From Ascaris suum (Eukaryota > Nematoda > Chromadorea > Rhabditida > Ascarididae), in the NCBI GenBank assembly GCA_013433145.1, contig CM024169.1, forward strand, positions 12,718,817-12,782,816: a stretch of DNA of 64,000 nucleotides, read 5' to 3'. The notes under the pieces were generated by a model. It saw nothing but the letters and a program-made list of their open reading frames with translations. It did no database searches and was not told the origin of the DNA. Made by a program: the position numbers and the translations under genes. This document shows positions 10,432-64,000 of this stretch, in pieces (position 1 is the first letter of the stretch; every line of letters starts with the position of its first letter).

Positions 10432-11382
10432 CTGTTTTTGAATTTTTCAATTCTCTCGTAAATCCCTCTCTTTCATCTTATTCCTTCTCCTTATTTATCT
10501 TTATATCTATCGCTCGTTTTCTTCAATTTCACTTAACTCCCTCTTGATGCGTCTGGTGTTGTTCGTTTGTCTTTCTCTTTGTGGGCACATCATTGGTCAT
10601 TTGTATACAAAAGTGAGAAGAAAAAAGTTCTTCATACTCAACTTGATGTTTACCAACTTCCTCATCACAAAGAGTTTTCTTCCGGCTCGATAACGTCAAT
10701 ATTGTGGCCAATATAGTCGAAGCGTAGCGTACATCAATTCAATTCTTTTAAATGCACATCAAACTCACGCCTTATTAGTCATGACATCTTCGTAAAACTC
10801 TTCATCTCATCATCATTGCTTCAAGTGTGCAAGCGTCCGAGTTGAAACACCTTTGAAACACTAAAATGGATAACTAAAATATGAAGCGACGTGGTATTTT
10901 TTTAGTTCCAAACATCCCCATACATCAGCCATAACGAAGCAGAATGAAGCTGGAAACTACTTCCCCCCAATACTCCATAGACGCACAGTGCCAGAAATAA
11001 AGTGATGCGGCTGTGGAAATTGCAATATAAATGCAAAAATCATCAATACGGTCAATAGCAAACCAAAGACACGATCGCTTGAGTGCACTAATGTTGTTGC
11101 ATTACAGCATTGCTATATCTGGATTCAGTTTTTCATGAGATCTTATTATAAATCATAGAAAAGAAATAAAACTGCTTATGAGGCAAGACATAGAATCAGA
11201 AGACTGCCTTATTTGCAAAAGATAGGGAAACCGTATATGAGGAATAGTCGCTTCGATAGTTTTATAAGTCATTACTTCATAAAACTTTCACAAATAACTC
11301 ATTGTTGACGAATGCAACAACATTACTCAACAATGCAATCCAAACGCAGTGTTCATTCATATACAAGTGGTAAAGTGCCACA

Positions 11383-11453
11383 GTGGGGAAGGCACCATAC
11401 GCGCTCTGCGTATGGTGCCTTCCCCCGCGCTCTGCGTATGGTGCCTTCCCCAC
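11383..11453. repeat. GC-rich foldback: 20-bp inverted repeat with duplicated right arm
   Basis: The left arm 11383-11402 is GTGGGGAAGGCACCATACGC. The right arm occurs twice, at 11408-11425 (18 of 20 positions) and at 11434-11453 (all 20), the two units being separated by a CGCGCTCT-type spacer. The element abuts the start of the pyrimidine-rich minisatellite. Confidence 0.95.
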
Positions 11454-12850
11454 TTCATTTTGAATTTGATTTTTGTTTTTGGTCTACCTTCATTTTGATG
11501 TATTTTTATTTCGATTGCTATTTTTATCCTCTTTTTCATCTTCGTTTCGATGTTTCTTCATTTTGATCTTCAGTTTTATCTACGTTCATTTGGATCTACC
11601 ATCATTTTGGTTTTCATCTATCTTCATTTTCATGTTTATTTTGACCTTCATTTTGATCTTCATTTTGATCTATATTTTGATTTTCACTATGATCTTCATC
11701 TTGATCTCTTTTCATCTGGTCTATCTTCATTTTGATCTGTCTTCTTTTGAGCTCTCTTCATTTTGATCTATCTTCATTTTATTTATCCTCATTTTGATCT
11801 CTCTTCATTTTTTCTCTCTTCTTTTTGATCTATTTCCGTTTTGATCTATTTTCATTTTAACCTATTTTCATTTCGGTCTTTCTTCATTTTGATCCTCATT
11901 CTGATCTGTCTTCAGTTTGATCTCTCATCGTCTGATCCGTTTTGATTTTGATCTGTTTTGGTTTTGAACTTCATTTTCATCTATCTTCATTTTCATGTTT
12001 ACTTTGACCTTCATTTCGATCATCTTCATAATCTCTCTTCACTTTGATCTAGGTTCTTAGTGGCATACCTACACTTTGATATTACTTTGATCTTCATTTT
12101 GATCTTCATTCTGACCTGTCTTCAGATTGATCTCTCTTCGCTCTCATCTATTTTGATTTTGATCTGTCTTGGTTTTGATCTTCATTTTCATCTACCTTCA
12201 CTTTCATGTTTATTTTGACCTTCATTTTGATCCTCAGTTCGATGTGTCTTCATTTTAATCTCTCTTCATTTTGATCTCGTTTCTTCGTGATATATCTTCA
12301 CCTTGACAGTTATTTCGATCAACATTCTGATCTGCCATCATAAAGTCTACCTTCATTTTGCTCCATCTTCATTTGGTCTATCATCATTTTGATCTTCCTT
12401 CGTTTTGATCTTTTGACCTCTTTTCATTTTGATGTTCACTTTGAGGTATATTCATTTTGATCTACCTCCATTTGGCCGATCTTTATTTTGATGCCTGTTC
12501 ATTTTAGTGTAGTTTGCTCGCAACATATCTTGATTCTAATCTTTATTTTGATTTTCATTTTGATCTGTCTTCATTCTATCTGCCTTCATTTTGATCTATT
12601 TTTCTTTTATCTGCGCTCATTTTGATCTTCGTTATTATCTTCGTTTGGTCTATGTTCAGTTTGATCTATCTTCACTCTGACTTTGACCTATCTTCATTTC
12701 TATCTATCTTCATTTTGATCTGTCCTCATTTTGATCTGTCTCCGTTTTGATCTAAATTCATTTTGACCTTCATTTTGCTTTCTCTTCGTTTTCATCTCCA
12801 CTCTGATCCACCTTCATTTTGGTCTTTATTTTGATCTCTCTTCATTTGTT
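11450..12850. repeat. Degenerate minisatellite, unit about 12-16 bp (TTCATTTTGATCTATC-like)
   Basis: About 1.4 kb of tandem, diverged copies of TTCATTTTGATCT plus a variable ATC/GTC tail. Units of about 12 and about 16 bp are mixed. The plus strand is T-rich and G-poor. Short open frames through it read HFDL/SSF-type repeats and are not genes. Confidence 0.92.
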
Positions 12851-12981
12851 TTCGAATAATAAACTTTATGACATAATATACAGAACGTTTTAAAAAAACA
12901 CGTAACATTCGCAATGGTTAACTGCATCAATGAGTGCATAGATGAGGGAAAGAGGGGTAAATTTGGGATCCGAAGGGGAAA

Positions 12982-13125
12982 TTAAAGCATGCTTGTTCTC
13001 TCGTTCACATCTTCAATAATATTATCACCTTCACGAATCACCGATAGCTTCTCATAGACATCGTTGTTATTATGAATAATGCCCGCCAATATGGTTGCCG
13101 ATCTGAAGTTGTCATTTTTGGACAA
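12982..13125 (-). CDS. Orphan exon-like ORF (47 codons plus stop)
   Basis: The acceptor CCCACTTCAG is followed in phase 0 by 47 codons and TAA at 12982-12984. The peptide is mixed and charged (KNDNFRSATILAG, EKLSVIREGDNIIEDVNER), reading like a C-terminal tail. Its phase does not match the GPCR exon 8 donor, so I leave it unattached. No family was recognised. Confidence 0.3.
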   Translation of the reverse strand: MSKNDNFRSATILAGIIHNNNDVYEKLSVIREGDNIIEDVNERTSML

Positions 13126-13988
13126 CTGAAGTGGGAATAAATAGAAAACATAAAAGCGTGCCAGAAGATTAGCTTTTATGCAAAAATTTTGATCTGAATG
13201 ATATGCAAATTTTGACACTTATTTCTCTCGAAATTTGCAAAATGCATGTATCTAATTTGCACAGGCAAATGTTTGACTGCATGGGAAAAAAATCGCACTA
13301 GCAAAGGTGTGCACAGAAATGTCTATTTTCTTCACAGGAATCACCGTAATTAGAGACGCAAAATTGGGTGAGCTAACTCTGCGCCATAAGATGGCCTGAT
13401 GCAGTGTTAATTCTGTGTAGGCTAAATGGGTTACAGATAGTTACGCATGTGAAAAAAATTTGCATATCAGAAAAAATTTGCAAAAAAATTTGCATACATA
13501 TCAGAAAAAAAAATTTGCATATCCAATTAAAATGCACAGAAAAGTGGATTCAATGTAGCTTGGTCCTTAACGGAATGATCGGTTCGATTAAAATGTGCAT
13601 TACTCCAAATATTTTATTATTCATTTCTGCTACTTGAGATACTCTTCGAAATGATGTGCGAAATATCAAAAGCACATATCGTGCCAACACCTCAATCATG
13701 TGAATCGTCGTATTATGCTTGTGAAAATTTCCCCTAAGGTATAGGTAAACGAGGATGTAAGATGACCAGAAGTTTTCTTTCCTTTCAAAAAAAAAAAAAA
13801 AAAAAACGCCGCACACCTATGTGCCTGGAGGAAATTGTGAATCTAAAATGAATAGAGTTTCGCAAACGGAAAGGATAGCCCTTAAGGTTCATAGCCATAT
13901 TCTTTACCTGCTTTCCTCTTCACTAAAATGTGATCCTTGGAGATATGCTTGAAGGTAATCAAGAATGACGAGGGTTTTACAACTCAAA
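13126..13988. other. 3' flank of the GPCR gene
   Basis: About 860 bp. It contains the CATATCGTGC motif at 13668-13685 and a poly-A run near 13788-13806. No canonical AATAAA was noted immediately after the GPCR stop. Confidence 0.5.
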
Positions 13989-23713
<9,725 letters not shown>

Positions 23714-24002
23714 TCTCGAAAATATCACCTCAGCTTGAAAATATAGACTCAACTCGAGTAGTGCCAACAAAATATACAATTAGGGAATAAATAATTCAAC
23801 GATGATAGAAAATTAATGAGTAAAACAATACAAAAGAAAAGACGCTAAAATATTTAAGGAATTGAAGCTGAGGATGCATTACAAGTATAGCAGAACCCGT
23901 TAGTACAAATCATCAATATCAATGCTCAATATGAATATAGAATATTTTCTCTCGCAAAAGGCAGCCAAATCACAATGAAGAATATAATTAACGCAATTTG
24001 TG
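23714..24002 (-). promoter_or_regulatory. Short intercistronic region between PP2C stop and GPCR start
   Basis: Only 289 bp separate the PP2C stop codon from the GPCR ATG on the same strand. No AATAAA is visible on the minus strand in this gap. Acceptor-like sites TATATTTTCAAG (ending 23734) and AAATATTTTAG lie upstream of the GPCR ATG. The arrangement fits a nematode operon with spliced-leader processing of the downstream gene (inference). Confidence 0.4.
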
Positions 24003-62679
<38,677 letters not shown>

Positions 62680-64000
62680 CTGAAATTTTTCAGCTATTGG
62701 TTATCTTTTTTTTTTTAGAAATTGGGTCTCAAAACAAGAAATGAGAATCGTTTTTCGTAAATTTCTCGGGTAATTTTTCAATTAATATGAAGTTTTATAG
62801 AGAAAAATAGGGCTGATACAGTTTCAAGAAACGAAAATAATCGTTTATGATTTTCACTTTTTTTCCGATCTATTTCTTTTGAATCTAATTAATATTTCTC
62901 ATTATAAAGTATTCTTCTATGAATCTTGCTTAAGAAAGTGAAAATTGTTCACATGTTTTCAGTAAATTTCAAATTCATTCGTTAGCCAAAAAAAAAAAGT
63001 GGCGGAAATTGGCGTTGGAAAATTTCATTCTCTATTTAGTGCTCCTCTCAATGATCATAGAAATCATTCATTAATCAATTTCCATATAAGCATATTTGTG
63101 GAAATTAAATTAAAAACTGCCCAAAAGCAAAGTAATAATTTGAGTGTTTGAAAAAAATGATCATTCAAGAAGCAATGCATAAGTCAGCTTAATTCATTTC
63201 TAGACGAGTTGATTTCTCTTAGCACACAAACGATCTTAATCTATTTATTAATTTTTTTTTTTGTTTATTATAAAATCCTAAGTGGGAAAAAATATCAAAT
63301 TATGCGAATAATTGAACAGCAACAAAGTGCATTACGTGTTCGCAAAATTATAATTTTTTTCCGAGCAGAAATTCACTATATGAGGGTAACAATAGTGTGC
63401 AGATTGAAAAAACTTAGCGGTTTTAACGTTCTCAATAAGACTCTTGGATATTTTTAAGAAATTTTGATGTCCAGCATAATTGCTGCAAAACATTAGGCGA
63501 TCACTTTTGAATGACAAGTCAAAATGTCGAGTTATGAGAAACACACCTAGCAAACAATCGATAAATTTTTAGCAGAGGGGGTATGTCTTCATATGATTTA
63601 GGTATACCGATCGTCGGTTTAAAATTTCATTACTTACGTGGGAAGTTTACAATTTTTAGTGTCGCCCTCTTTGCTGCCGTCAAGTTTCAGTGGTTAAGTC
63701 GGACCTATCTCTGTGGGATGTTTCCGCATACAGTAACGTTAGTTTGTGCAAATTACTACTCACATCATACTATTATTATACTATCGCTATTATATTTTTC
63801 ATTAAAATATAAACATAACCATGAGGAAATTCTCAGCTAGAAATTCACTTTCATGATACATTTAGCCGAATATAATTTAAAATTGCATATTTTTATTAAA
63901 TCCACATGCATTTATAATTCACAAAGAAACTTATAGGTTATGATGAAATTTGGATGCGATGATCCTCAGGTGCAGATTATACCTATCGAATTTCATCAGC
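62680..64000. other. 5' side of the PP2C gene; first coding exon not found
   Basis: The upstream phase-1 exon expected here or beyond the window could not be recognised. A plus-strand ATG frame at 63583-63840 follows a TTTTTAG acceptor-like site. The last 60 bp of the window are open on both strands but too short to assign. Confidence 0.4.

Larger units (their letters stand above)
10432..12981. other. Repeat-dominated intergenic region
   Basis: Non-coding so far as I can see. It holds the foldback at 11383-11453 and the minisatellite at 11450-12850. Its first few hundred bases are more GC-rich than average. Confidence 0.6.

Noticed and set aside
10198..10461. Plus-strand frame over the orphan exon-like region
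   Set aside because: It starts at GTG, is hydrophobic without pattern, and competes with a better minus-strand candidate.
11312..11766. Repeat-derived frames reading HFDL/SSF-like units
   Set aside because: They follow the minisatellite period and lack any fixed start or conserved unit phase.

Overview
This is eukaryotic DNA, most likely from a parasitic nematode, possibly a spirurid or filarial worm (inference). The evidence is an AT-rich sequence, small exons with clear splice sites, a trans-splice-like acceptor 9 nt before an ATG, a nematode-style Kunitz/lustrin array, a nematode-type peptide GPCR, and a PP2C gene and GPCR gene only about 290 bp apart in head-to-tail order. No prokaryotic operon, CRISPR array, rRNA or convincing tRNA was seen. 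Every gene I can name lies on the minus strand.

Layout. (1) 166-6889: at least eight exons encode alternating Lustrin-type and Kunitz-type domains. Each exon carries one domain, and every internal junction I could check is phase 1. (2) 7673-8636: a small secreted Cys-rich protein exon, followed by a Ser/Thr/Pro-rich exon. These may be a separate gene or the 5' part of the Kunitz/lustrin gene; the joining exon was not resolved. (3) 8.7-14 kb: mostly repeats, with a perfect 22-bp hairpin, a GC-rich foldback, a 1.4-kb degenerate minisatellite and two exon-like orphan ORFs. (4) 13989-23713: a complete nine-exon rhodopsin-family GPCR of 425 residues, with all exon phases closing. (5) 24003-62679: a PPM1L-like PP2C Ser/Thr phosphatase with seven secure exons and one probable micro-exon spread over 38.7 kb. 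One intron is 16.8 kb. Its 5' end lies outside the recognised exons, and part of the domain after the DGHGG motif is not fully found.

The large PP2C introns and the flanks hold TA arrays, poly-C/G tracts, GA arrays, a dispersed GACA-rich family and several unassigned ORFs. The genes are not one pathway. The array is extracellular or cuticle-like, while the phosphatase and GPCR are signalling proteins that may be co-transcribed. The strongest observations are the coordinated loss of the Cys14-Cys38 pair in all three clear Kunitz domains, the PP2C-GPCR operon-like spacing, the unusual GPCR motifs, the foldback-plus-minisatellite locus, and a roughly 18-bp motif recurring four times in 22 kb. 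All coordinates were read by eye; splice models need transcript data.
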